A DNA stretch of 6,202 nucleotides from Bacteroidales bacterium (GTDB lineage Bacteria > Bacteroidota > Bacteroidia > Bacteroidales > UBA3824). Below are positions 1 through 6,202 of the stretch, piece after piece. The position numbers were made by a program, and so were the translations under genes. The stretch is taken from contig JAGCNK010000215.1 in assembly GCA_017645985.1 (NCBI GenBank), positions 1 through 6,202 on the forward strand. The letters run 5' to 3'. Position 1 is the stretch's first letter. Each line of letters starts with the position of its first letter. The notes under the pieces are model-generated. The model ran no database searches, was not told the DNA's origin, and saw only the letters and a list, made by a program, of their open reading frames with translations.

Positions 1-960
1 GCCGCAGAAAATAAAACTGCCGATTATCGACTGCAACAGATAGTTAGTCAGGCTCATACGCCCAAAAATGCAGAGGTGGTTCAATACCTTGCGGAAACGG
101 TTGAAGGCGTACCAACAAGAAACCACCGCCGAGGTTATCATTATCAAAATAAAGAGGTTGTAAATAGGTTGGAACCACACAGAAATTGCGCCAAAATCTA
201 TGAAACTCAGCGCTATAACCATCACCAACGAGATGGCAAGGATGATGTGCCATATTTTTAGATTATTGCCCTCGTTGTAAAAAAGGCGTTGTCTGCCCAA
301 CTGCATTCCAAGTATAAAGAGGCAGAGAATCTGCGTTAGACGTCCGCTCCACACAAAATATTTAAGGTCGAACTCCAAACCGTAACGAAGATTAGAGATT
401 GTATTCTCCCAAAATGTGCCGTGCTGATGAGCCTCGCCCACAACTCCGGCAAGTGCCCATAGACTATCGGTGTCGAATTCCCAACCTGAGACAAGACGGT
501 ATATTTCAATTGGTTGCACTGCCAAAACTCCGATAATGCACCACACCGCAGCCGACGGCAGGTAACTGATGGGAATCATCAGCAATCCAAACATTGCGTA
601 AATCATAAGTATGTCGCCATCGTAAAAAGCCATATTCACCACGCCGAACAAAAAGAGGAGTATCATTCGCCAAGCGAAACGCAATGAAAAACTGCGACCT
701 TTCTGTTGTTGGTTGTCGTTCATAATGAAGAAACTAAGTCCGAAAAGCATAGCAAAAATTCCGTACATCTTGCCCGAAAGAATCCACGCCATAATATCCT
801 CTAAAAGCAAGTCGCACGATAAGGTATGAGCAATCGGTTCTTGGGTAAAAATGTTGAAATGCTCCACAGAATGGAACAGAATAATGCCCGCCACGGCTAT
901 ACCACGCAGAGCGTCAGCCACATCTATACGGGTGTTGGGAAGTAATTTTGATTGGTACAT
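1..960 (-). CDS. DUF418 (YeiB-like) polytopic inner-membrane protein, C-terminus cut by window edge
   Basis: The frame is open for 320 codons from an ATG at 960 to the window edge. The N-terminus carries RIDVADALRGIAVAGI (about residues 11-26), the usual opening of DUF418/YeiB and related acyltransferase-like membrane proteins. Near the visible end is GRMSLTNYLLQS (about residues 298-310), the hallmark of the DUF418 C-terminal domain. I count roughly nine hydrophobic segments, near residues 14-34, 55-80, 95-110, 112-128, 133-152, 205-225, 240-258, 265-283 and a last one cut at the edge. Family members are often near 390-400 residues, so some 70 residues are probably missing. The biochemical role of the family is unsettled; transport across, or modification at, the inner membrane has been suggested. 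The gene begins 39 bp after the permease stop on the same strand with no terminator between, so co-transcription is likely. The start has an A-rich leader (aaaaaactaaaaca) and no Shine-Dalgarno, as is normal in Bacteroidota. The family call is strong; the function is unknown. Confidence 0.88.
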   Translation of the reverse strand, partial: MYQSKLLPNTRIDVADALRGIAVAGIILFHSVEHFNIFTQEPIAHTLSCDLLLEDIMAWILSGKMYGIFAMLFGLSFFIMNDNQQQKGRSFSLRFAWRMILLFLFGVVNMAFYDGDILMIYAMFGLLMIPISYLPSAAVWCIIGVLAVQPIEIYRLVSGWEFDTDSLWALAGVVGEAHQHGTFWENTISNLRYGLEFDLKYFVWSGRLTQILCLFILGMQLGRQRLFYNEGNNLKIWHIILAISLVMVIALSFIDFGAISVWFQPIYNLFILIMITSAVVSCWYAFNRFRKVLNHLCIFGRMSLTNYLLQSIIGSFIFCG

Positions 961-999
961 TGTTTTAGTTTTTTATAGTATCGTTTGGAATTTTAAACA

Positions 1000-3426
1000 T
1001 CACTCGTCGTTTTTGAGGGTATTTACAGGATTTTCGCTTGCTGCACGGAAACTTGCGGCGGTTACAACCAAAAGCGTTACTATCACTGTCAAAAGCACAG
1101 CCCAAACAAACACCCAAATGTTGATAGGGTAGTGGTAGGCAAATCCGCTGAAATATTTATCCACACAGAAAAATGCGACAGGAATTGCTCCCGCAGCACA
1201 TAAAGCACTTATTTTCAAGAATTTGACATTAAACAGCGAAAGAATTTCCCAAATAGTTGCGCCGTTGACCCTACGTATGCCTATCTCTTTGCGGCGGCGT
1301 TCGGTCTCGAAATAAACTATTCCGAAAATACCCATCACCGAAATCAAAATAGCAATGAAAGCAAAGAGCGAAATCATCCGCGCAAGTTCGGTCTCCTTGT
1401 TGTAGTTAGACTCTATCATCTCCTCTTGGAAAGTCTTGACAGGATGATTGATAGCCGCAAACTCAGGATCTATTGAGCCAAGCACTTCTTGAATGTATCG
1501 CTTGGTCTTTTTCAGGTTGGCGTTTTTGTCAACACGGATATAGAGATGGAGCAGTGAGGCATAATCGGGGAAAGTCTTGCCCGGAATAAAAAATGCGAGC
1601 GGCGTTATTTGATAGTGCAACGGCTTGAATTTTATATCATTGCTGAATCCAACAATCTCGCACCAAGCTGTATCCAACCCCATCATATGGTTGTTAAGTT
1701 GTATTCCAAAATTATCGCGACTGTATTTGTTGAAAACATACACACCTGCATTCGATTGATAATCAGATGGGAGGAAACCTCGTCCTTCAACAATATCGAT
1801 ATCCATAAAATCAAAGAAATTGTCAGCCACAAAAAACAAGTCGAATTTACAGACCTTTGAAGTATCTTCTGCCACATAGCGCCGAAAATTATGTCTTACA
1901 CGTGCAATAATTTCGCTATGCGTCCAAGTAACATCTTTGATGTCAGGATTTTGCAGTAGGAGAGTGCGCACCGAGTCGCGGTTTTCTGAGATCGGTTGGC
2001 TTGTTTCCACAGAGAGGAGGTTGCGGCTGTTGAATCCAAGGTCGGAACCCATTATGTACTCTATATTCTTATGTATAAACATCGATGCTATAATCAGGGC
2101 TGTGGACGCCGTTATCTGAAAACCTATGAGAAAATACCTTAGGGTAAAGTCGTGACGCTTGGTAACGCTGCCTTTGAGGGCGAGGGCGGGCGTAATGTCG
2201 GTGATGTGCAGCGCAGGAAAAAGACTCACGGCTACCGAAGTGAGCAATGGCATCAAAATACTGATAACGAGCATCTTGTGGTTAGAAAATACCACGGTGT
2301 CCATATTTACGGCACTGCCCAACAGCTTAGGAACTATAAAATATACAAGCACAAACGCAATAGCCAACGACACAACGGTGAATATCAGCGACTCGCCCAC
2401 AAGCATAAGAACAAGGTTTCGCCGGCTTCCACCGAATATTTTCATTGTGTTTATACTCTTAATGCGCTGAGGTACACGGGCAAAGAAAAAGTTAATGTAG
2501 TTGATATACGCTATAAGGATAATCAGAATGGCGAGTAGCAGGAGCGTATAGGTTATATGCCGACTTGCAGGCTCGTGAAAACCTTCAAATTCGGGGGCAA
2601 AGTGAATCTCGCTGAGCGGAGTAAACTTCGGGAAGGAGATTTCTTTCATCGCCTGTTCTGCAATTTTAAAAGAATCCACATATGCCTCAATTACTTCGCG
2701 GGGCAAGGAGTCTACTTGGCTCATTACCATATCTACAACAGTATTTCTAATACTCATAGCCAAAAACTCTTCGGCTGCTGCCTCTGTGATAGGAACTGAG
2801 CTCTTGTAATAATACGAAGTAACGCTCCAACCAACGTCGTTGATATATTCGTCGCCAATGCAGCGGAATCCGCCATAAGGTTCAAGTTCGGTATTTGTAG
2901 CTATATCATAAATTGCCACCACCTCAATCTCGTCGGGTTTGTTGAGGTCGAATTTCAGCTTATCGCCCACGTTAATTCCATATAAATCTGCGTTGTGGCG
3001 GCTGATAATTATCTTGCTCATATCGTTGAACTTGGATGTGTCGCCATCCACAATATTAAAGGAAAATGTGGTGAGCAATTCTTTGCTAATTGCCCCGGTG
3101 CGGATGTCCATCTGACAGTATTCGCCATCGTGATTGGAGTAGAGCGACCAATCAACCCACGGCCAAAGGCAACCGTAGCTCTCCACGCCGGGCAACAGTC
3201 TGCCGAGTTCTTCTCCAATAGGACGTGATATGATATTGGTGCGTTTGTCGCTATTCTTTAAAGAAACGTTGTAAATATTTTCGTAGCCATCGATAGAATG
3301 GTTGTAAGTAAGGTCGTAATTAGCCACCGACATCAGCACATAAAACGCAGCCACAGCCACGGCAATTCCCGCAATGTTGAGCAGCGCAGGCAGTGTCAGC
3401 AGATGTCTAAATTTAAAAAGTTTCAT
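1000..3426 (-). CDS. ABC transporter permease, FtsX/MacB-like with two FtsX modules
   Basis: This 808-residue protein has the duplicated architecture common in Bacteroidota. TM1 (about residues 10-34) is followed by a large MacB-type periplasmic domain (about 40-285). The first FtsX core has three helices (about 290-312, 339-365, 383-405). TM5 (about 429-450) leads to a second periplasmic domain (about 455-680). The second FtsX core has helices near 683-704, 736-759 and 771-794. The cytoplasmic loop at about 705-725 carries ERRRKEIGIRRVNGAT, the conserved FtsX/MacB segment expected to contact the ATPase. Such permeases work by mechanotransmission, coupling cytoplasmic ATP hydrolysis to periplasmic events such as lipoprotein, peptide or antibiotic export; the substrate here cannot be read. 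No ATPase gene is adjacent: upstream is a divergent exonuclease and downstream a DUF418 gene. I start it at the ATG at 3426 and not at the in-frame TTG at 3459. The TTG lies inside a good -7 promoter box, and the MKLFKFRHLL start fits the family. Confidence 0.92.
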   Translation of the reverse strand: MKLFKFRHLLTLPALLNIAGIAVAVAAFYVLMSVANYDLTYNHSIDGYENIYNVSLKNSDKRTNIISRPIGEELGRLLPGVESYGCLWPWVDWSLYSNHDGEYCQMDIRTGAISKELLTTFSFNIVDGDTSKFNDMSKIIISRHNADLYGINVGDKLKFDLNKPDEIEVVAIYDIATNTELEPYGGFRCIGDEYINDVGWSVTSYYYKSSVPITEAAAEEFLAMSIRNTVVDMVMSQVDSLPREVIEAYVDSFKIAEQAMKEISFPKFTPLSEIHFAPEFEGFHEPASRHITYTLLLLAILIILIAYINYINFFFARVPQRIKSINTMKIFGGSRRNLVLMLVGESLIFTVVSLAIAFVLVYFIVPKLLGSAVNMDTVVFSNHKMLVISILMPLLTSVAVSLFPALHITDITPALALKGSVTKRHDFTLRYFLIGFQITASTALIIASMFIHKNIEYIMGSDLGFNSRNLLSVETSQPISENRDSVRTLLLQNPDIKDVTWTHSEIIARVRHNFRRYVAEDTSKVCKFDLFFVADNFFDFMDIDIVEGRGFLPSDYQSNAGVYVFNKYSRDNFGIQLNNHMMGLDTAWCEIVGFSNDIKFKPLHYQITPLAFFIPGKTFPDYASLLHLYIRVDKNANLKKTKRYIQEVLGSIDPEFAAINHPVKTFQEEMIESNYNKETELARMISLFAFIAILISVMGIFGIVYFETERRRKEIGIRRVNGATIWEILSLFNVKFLKISALCAAGAIPVAFFCVDKYFSGFAYHYPINIWVFVWAVLLTVIVTLLVVTAASFRAASENPVNTLKNDE

Positions 3427-3456
3427 TGTCTTTATTTTTTGATATATTGCTACTTG

Positions 3457-3464
3457 CAAAAATA
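3457..3464 (-). promoter_or_regulatory. Probable -7 box of the permease/DUF418 operon promoter
   Basis: Read on the minus strand this is TATTTTTG followed by C, a perfect match to the Bacteroidota primary sigma factor -7 consensus TAnnTTTG. It would place the transcription start near 3450 and give a leader of about 25 nt before the ATG at 3426. A clear -33 TTTG is not visible at the usual distance, so the call rests on the -7 box and its position. It overlaps the alternative TTG start at 3459, which argues against that start. Confidence 0.5.
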
Positions 3465-3543
3465 GTAAATTTCTTTTTTTACTATTGATGAATGCTTACT
3501 TTTTGTCCAAATTTGATATTACTCTTATAGTTTTTGTTCACCC

Positions 3544-3551
3544 CAAATGTA
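3544..3551 (-). promoter_or_regulatory. Possible second, upstream -7 box for the permease operon
   Basis: The minus strand reads TACATTTG, another perfect TAnnTTTG match. TATG lies 19 bp further upstream and is only a partial -33 match. If used, the transcript would start near 3537 and carry a leader of about 110 nt. An 8-mer with four free or loosely fixed positions in AT-rich DNA can occur by chance, so this is tentative. Confidence 0.25.
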
Positions 3552-3611
3552 CATTAACAATGCCAATTAGCATATACCGTTAATATTCAACCATTTAACA
3601 AAGGGCAACAA

Positions 3612-3658
3612 GTGTAAATGTGTAAAGTTTTTTTACAGTGGTGTAAAGATATTTTACA
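3612..3658. repeat. Tandem operator-like palindromes, TGTAAA-N5-TTTACA twice at 21-bp period plus a half-site
   Basis: Two 17-bp palindromes with perfect 6-bp arms occupy 3621-3637 (spacer gtttt) and 3642-3658 (spacer gatat). Matching positions are exactly 21 bp apart, about two helical turns, so two bound dimers would sit on the same face of the DNA. A further TGTAAA half-site lies at 3613-3618, 8 bp before the first palindrome, so GTGTAAA occurs three times in this block. The spacers differ while the arms are identical, as expected for protein-binding sites. The block ends 108 bp before the exonuclease ATG and begins about 185 bp from the permease ATG. It lies upstream of the proposed promoters on both sides, which suits an activator, or a repressor acting by looping. 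The regulator is not identifiable from the window. The arms could form weak AT-only hairpins in RNA, but nothing suggests a terminator. Confidence 0.6.
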
Positions 3659-3713
3659 AACAGCAGGGCCATCTTTTTCCGAAATATACTAAAAATATCT
3701 TTCCAAATGGTAC

Positions 3714-3739
3714 TTCGGTAAAAAAATTATTATATCTTG
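3714..3739 (+). promoter_or_regulatory. Probable promoter of the exonuclease-GH9 unit
   Basis: The stretch tatatcttgc at 3731-3740 resembles the Bacteroidota -7 element TAnnTTTGc but differs by a base or a one-base shift. A TTCG at 3714-3717 is a one-mismatch version of the -33 TTTG at about the right distance, separated by an A/T-rich spacer. Transcription would begin near 3746, giving a leader of about 20 nt before the ATG at 3767. Both boxes are imperfect, so confidence is moderate. Confidence 0.4.
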
Positions 3740-3766
3740 CACCCGAATTTATAAAAAACACTCATT

Positions 3767-4504
3767 ATGAAAAACATCGTATGCTTCGACACCGAGACCA
3801 CAGGTGTTGATATTCAAAAAGATAAAATCATTCAGATAGCGATGGTGAAGTTCAATCCCGAAAACTATCAGACCGTGGACACGTTTCAAAAATACACCAT
3901 TCCCGAAGGCGACTTTGTGATTCCGCCCGAGGCCACCGAGGTGCACCATCTCACCAAGGAGTTCATCCTTCAAAACGGAGTACCGTTTAAGGATGTGGCT
4001 CAGCAGATTATCGACTTTTTTAATGATTGCGACATACTTTCATACAACGGCAACACTTTCGACGTGGCAATGCTCCAAAACAACCTCGCCGCAGTGGGCA
4101 TCAACTGGACTCTGCCCGAATGCAAGTATTACGATTCGATGATTATTGAGAAAAAAATCTTTGGAATGAAGCTCGTGGATGTTTACCACAGGTATTACAA
4201 CGAGGATTTTGAGGCTCACGACGCTTTTGCCGACGTTAACGCCACTATCAAGGTGTTTCAGAAACAGATGGAGGCGCACAAAGACCTCATCGACTCTATG
4301 GACTTAGACATTCTTTCGCCCGACGGATTTCTCAAGCGCAACGCCGACAACGTTGTGGTGTTCGCCTACGGCAAGTACAAGAACCATCCCGTGCACGAAA
4401 TCTGCCAGACCGACAAGTCGTACATCCGTTGGATCTGGGATCAGAATTTTTCGCCCATCACCAAGCAGAATATCGAAAAGGCTTACCGCCAGCACTGTAA
4501 ATAA
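3767..4504 (+). CDS. DEDDh 3'-5' exonuclease, DnaQ/ExoX-like
   Basis: The 245-residue protein carries the full DEDDh active site. Exo I is FDTETTG with D8 and E10, Exo II is YNGNTFD with D99, and Exo III is HDAFAD with H151 and D156. These residues bind two metal ions and remove nucleotides from 3' ends. After the catalytic domain (about 1-175), residues 198-240 contain FAYGKYKNHPV and DKSYIRWIWDQ. This matches the small C-terminal module of exodeoxyribonuclease X-like proteins, in which a YGKYKG-like motif is followed by a conserved YxxWxW-type segment. It is therefore an ExoX-type DNA-repair or nucleotide-scavenging exonuclease more than a replicative polymerase epsilon subunit; no polymerase-binding partner is visible. 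The protein is cytoplasmic, with no signal peptide. The ATG start lies just before the MKNIVCFDTET opening, and no earlier start fits. The stop is 22 bp before the GH9 gene, suggesting a shared transcript. All active-site residues are present, so it should be active. Confidence 0.93.
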   Translation: MKNIVCFDTETTGVDIQKDKIIQIAMVKFNPENYQTVDTFQKYTIPEGDFVIPPEATEVHHLTKEFILQNGVPFKDVAQQIIDFFNDCDILSYNGNTFDVAMLQNNLAAVGINWTLPECKYYDSMIIEKKIFGMKLVDVYHRYYNEDFEAHDAFADVNATIKVFQKQMEAHKDLIDSMDLDILSPDGFLKRNADNVVVFAYGKYKNHPVHEICQTDKSYIRWIWDQNFSPITKQNIEKAYRQHCK

Positions 4505-4526
4505 TTTAACTAATATTATCTTAAAA

Positions 4527-6202
4527 ATGAAAAGACTTATTCCAGCAATTGCCGCCGCCGTACTGGTGTGCGGATGCAACAGCTCTCAGAAAGAAGACCA
4601 GGAGTCGGGAGCTAAAATCAAGGCCGACCAGATCGGCTATCCCGCCAAAGGTGTAAAAATAGCCATCGTGCCCGATTCGTCGGCGCAGGAATTTACCATC
4701 ATTGACTTTGCCACTGGCGAGGAGGTTTACAAGGGACAATGCTCCGAACCCAAGGAGTGGGAATTCTCCGGCACAAAGGTGAAGACCGCCGACTTCTCCG
4801 ACTTTAACCGCGAAGGCATCTTCCGTATCAAATGCCAAGGCACAAGCGGTTCGTACCCCTTCGCAGTGGGCACAAACGTTTACCAAGACCTTGTGAAAGC
4901 AGCCATCAAGACTTTCTACCTTGCACGCACAGGCGAGGAAATCAAGGAGCAATACGCAGGCAAATACGCTCGTCCCGCAGCTCATATGGACAATGTGGTA
5001 AAAATCCACGAATCTGCCGCCGGTCCTAAGCGCAAACAAGGCGACATTATCTCTTCGCCCGGTGGATGGTACGACGCAGGCGACTACAACAAGTACATCA
5101 TCAACTCGTCAATCACTGTTTGGGAACTTCTCCACGCTATTGATATGTATCCCGACTATTTTGACAATCTCAAGCTCAACATTCCCGAATCTGACAACGA
5201 CCTTCCCGACCTGCTCGACGAGATTCTCGTAAACCTCAAATGGATGCTCACAATGCAGGATCCCGACGACGGAGGCGTTTATGCAAAACTCACCTCGCTA
5301 TCGTTCTGCGACTTCATTATGCCTCAGAACGACAATTCGGAACGCTACGTAGTGCAGAAGACCACTGCCGCCGCTCTCGACTTTGTGGCTGTAATGTGCA
5401 AGGCCGAGCGTGTTCTCCGCCGCTTTCCGCAGTTCGAGGAGTTCTGCGACCACATTCAGGGATGCTATTTCCGTGCTTACAACTGGGCTATGAAAAACCA
5501 GGGAATACTCTACCGTCAGCCCAAAGACGTGATGACTGGCCAGTACAACGACGACTTCATCGGCGACGAATGGACTTGGGCTTGTATGGAATACTTCATT
5601 TCTACCGAAGACGAACTTCCGATGGATGCGCAGCCTTTTGAAAACTACCGTTTTACCGCTCCCTGCTGGGATTCTACTTCGGTGATGGCTGTTATCTCGC
5701 TGCTCACCAACAAACAGGCTTGCTCATTTATGGAAAAGCACGAGCAGGAGAAAAAAATCCTCGACTTTGTTAAAGCCGAGTTTATTAAACTTGCCGACAA
5801 CCTACTTGCCGCATACGAAAATTCAGCTTACAAGACTCCCCTCAACGTATTTCCTTGGGGTAGCAACAGCGAATGTGCCAACCGTGGTATAGTGCTCGCC
5901 ACAGCTTACCACATCACTGGCAACCAGAAATATCTCGAAGCCGCCCAAGCCGCTTTGCACTATATTCTTGGTCGCAACCCGCTGGATTACTGCTATGTAA
6001 CAGGATTTGGCAGCAAGTCGCCCGTTGACCCGCACGACCGCCGTTCTGTTGCCGACTCTATTCCTTTGCCCGCTCCTGGTTACGTTACCGGCGGACCATA
6101 CATCGGCGGAGGTCAGGAAGTAGGTCAGCAGCCAAACAAATATCCCGCTCTCAACTATTACGACCAGTACGGCTCATACACCACCAACGAAATCGCCATC
6201 AA
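4527..6202 (+). CDS. GH9 family endoglucanase-type lipoprotein, C-terminus cut by window edge
   Basis: The frame is open for 558 codons to the edge. Residues 1-17 form a lipoprotein signal: K2-R3, a hydrophobic core, then LVCGC with the lipidated Cys at 17. QKED at 21-24 follows and resembles Bacteroidota surface-export signals. Residues about 33-115 (DQIGYP through YPFAVG) match the Ig-like CelD N-terminal domain that precedes many GH9 catalytic domains. The catalytic (alpha/alpha)6 domain follows. GGWYDAGDYNKY at 179-190 supplies the acidic pair D183 and D186. WGSNSECANRG leads to YVTGFG and PHDR with H503 and R505, GH9 signature 1, where Cys489 replaces the usual S/T/V. YDQYGSYTTNEIA ends with the expected general acid E555, signature 2. 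GH9 enzymes are inverting beta-glycanases, mostly endo-beta-1,4-glucanases, some acting on xyloglucan or mixed-link glucan; exact specificity cannot be read. Probably only 15-40 residues are missing. No dockerin, binding module or SusC/SusD gene is in view. The start has an A-rich leader (ttatcttaaaa). Confidence 0.93.
   Translation, partial: MKRLIPAIAAAVLVCGCNSSQKEDQESGAKIKADQIGYPAKGVKIAIVPDSSAQEFTIIDFATGEEVYKGQCSEPKEWEFSGTKVKTADFSDFNREGIFRIKCQGTSGSYPFAVGTNVYQDLVKAAIKTFYLARTGEEIKEQYAGKYARPAAHMDNVVKIHESAAGPKRKQGDIISSPGGWYDAGDYNKYIINSSITVWELLHAIDMYPDYFDNLKLNIPESDNDLPDLLDEILVNLKWMLTMQDPDDGGVYAKLTSLSFCDFIMPQNDNSERYVVQKTTAAALDFVAVMCKAERVLRRFPQFEEFCDHIQGCYFRAYNWAMKNQGILYRQPKDVMTGQYNDDFIGDEWTWACMEYFISTEDELPMDAQPFENYRFTAPCWDSTSVMAVISLLTNKQACSFMEKHEQEKKILDFVKAEFIKLADNLLAAYENSAYKTPLNVFPWGSNSECANRGIVLATAYHITGNQKYLEAAQAALHYILGRNPLDYCYVTGFGSKSPVDPHDRRSVADSIPLPAPGYVTGGPYIGGGQEVGQQPNKYPALNYYDQYGSYTTNEIAI

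Larger units (their letters stand above)
3427..3766. other. 340-bp divergent intergenic region, AT-rich
   Basis: This gap separates the divergently transcribed permease and exonuclease genes. It holds a good TAnnTTTG promoter box close to the permease start, a second possible minus-strand promoter, a near-consensus promoter for the exonuclease, and the tandem TGTAAA/TTTACA palindromes. I see no credible small gene in either strand and no terminator. A loose inverted pair, attaac at 3553-3558 and gttaat at 3579-3584, is present but is short enough to be chance. The length is generous for a divergent promoter region and leaves room for regulation of both sides. Confidence 0.7.

Noticed and set aside
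76..261. Short open frames on both strands at the left end
   Set aside because: They overlap the DUF418 coding frame, which is open from 960 to the edge and carries recognisable family motifs.
1157..1165. TTATCCACA, a perfect match to the DnaA box consensus
   Set aside because: It is a single copy inside the permease coding sequence, where it encodes part of CVDKYF. One such 9-mer is not surprising in 6 kb, and there is no cluster of boxes or AT-rich unwinding element to suggest an origin.
2152..2538. A 128-codon open frame on the plus strand, with a second one overlapping it
   Set aside because: Both are antisense to the first FtsX core of the permease, have no recognisable features and no promoter-like upstream region.
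3621..3637. The palindrome followed by a T run read as a terminator hairpin
   Set aside because: The stem is only 6 bp with a single G-C pair, and the T run is inside the loop and arm, not after the stem. It is also far from any gene end, since both flanking genes point away.
4521..5039. A 172-codon open frame on the minus strand
   Set aside because: It lies entirely opposite the GH9 lipoprotein gene and its start region. That gene has a strong family match, and the antisense protein shows no recognisable domain; it is a by-product of the C-rich codon use.
5240..5641. A 133-codon arginine-rich open frame on the plus strand
   Set aside because: It lies out of frame within the GH9 gene. Its arginine- and cysteine-rich composition is typical of a shifted reading of a real gene.

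Overview
The window looks like chromosomal DNA from a member of the Bacteroidota, most likely order Bacteroidales. The start codons are preceded by A-rich stretches rather than clear Shine-Dalgarno sequences. TAnnTTTG-type -7 boxes are present in the intergenic region. The proteins are of kinds common in that group: a two-module FtsX/MacB-like permease, a DUF418 membrane protein, an ExoX-like exonuclease, and a GH9 glycanase lipoprotein with a possible surface-export signal. I cannot name the genus from sequence alone.

Layout: two divergent transcription units flank a 340-bp AT-rich intergenic region (3427-3766). To the left, on the minus strand, an 808-residue ABC-transporter permease (1000-3426) is followed 39 bp later by a DUF418-family polytopic membrane protein that runs off the left edge (1-960). 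To the right, on the plus strand, a complete 245-residue DEDDh 3'-5' exonuclease (3767-4504) is followed 22 bp later by a GH9 cellulase-family lipoprotein that runs off the right edge (4527-6202). About 558 residues of that protein are visible, including all the expected catalytic residues. Both edge genes are cut by the window, not visibly broken.

How the genes relate: the left pair are both inner-membrane proteins with a short gap and are probably co-transcribed. No ATPase partner for the permease is visible. On the right, a nucleic-acid exonuclease sits directly upstream of an exported polysaccharide-degrading enzyme. They share no obvious pathway, so the pairing is probably positional or transcriptional.

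The least expected signal is in the intergenic region. Two perfect TGTAAA-N5-TTTACA palindromes lie exactly 21 bp apart (3621-3637 and 3642-3658), with one extra half-site just upstream. This looks like a tandem operator for an unidentified dimeric regulator. I see no RNA genes, CRISPR arrays, insertion sequences or clear terminators. Apart from the operator-like array, the window reads as ordinary genome content, and I do not see a convincing new multi-gene system in it.
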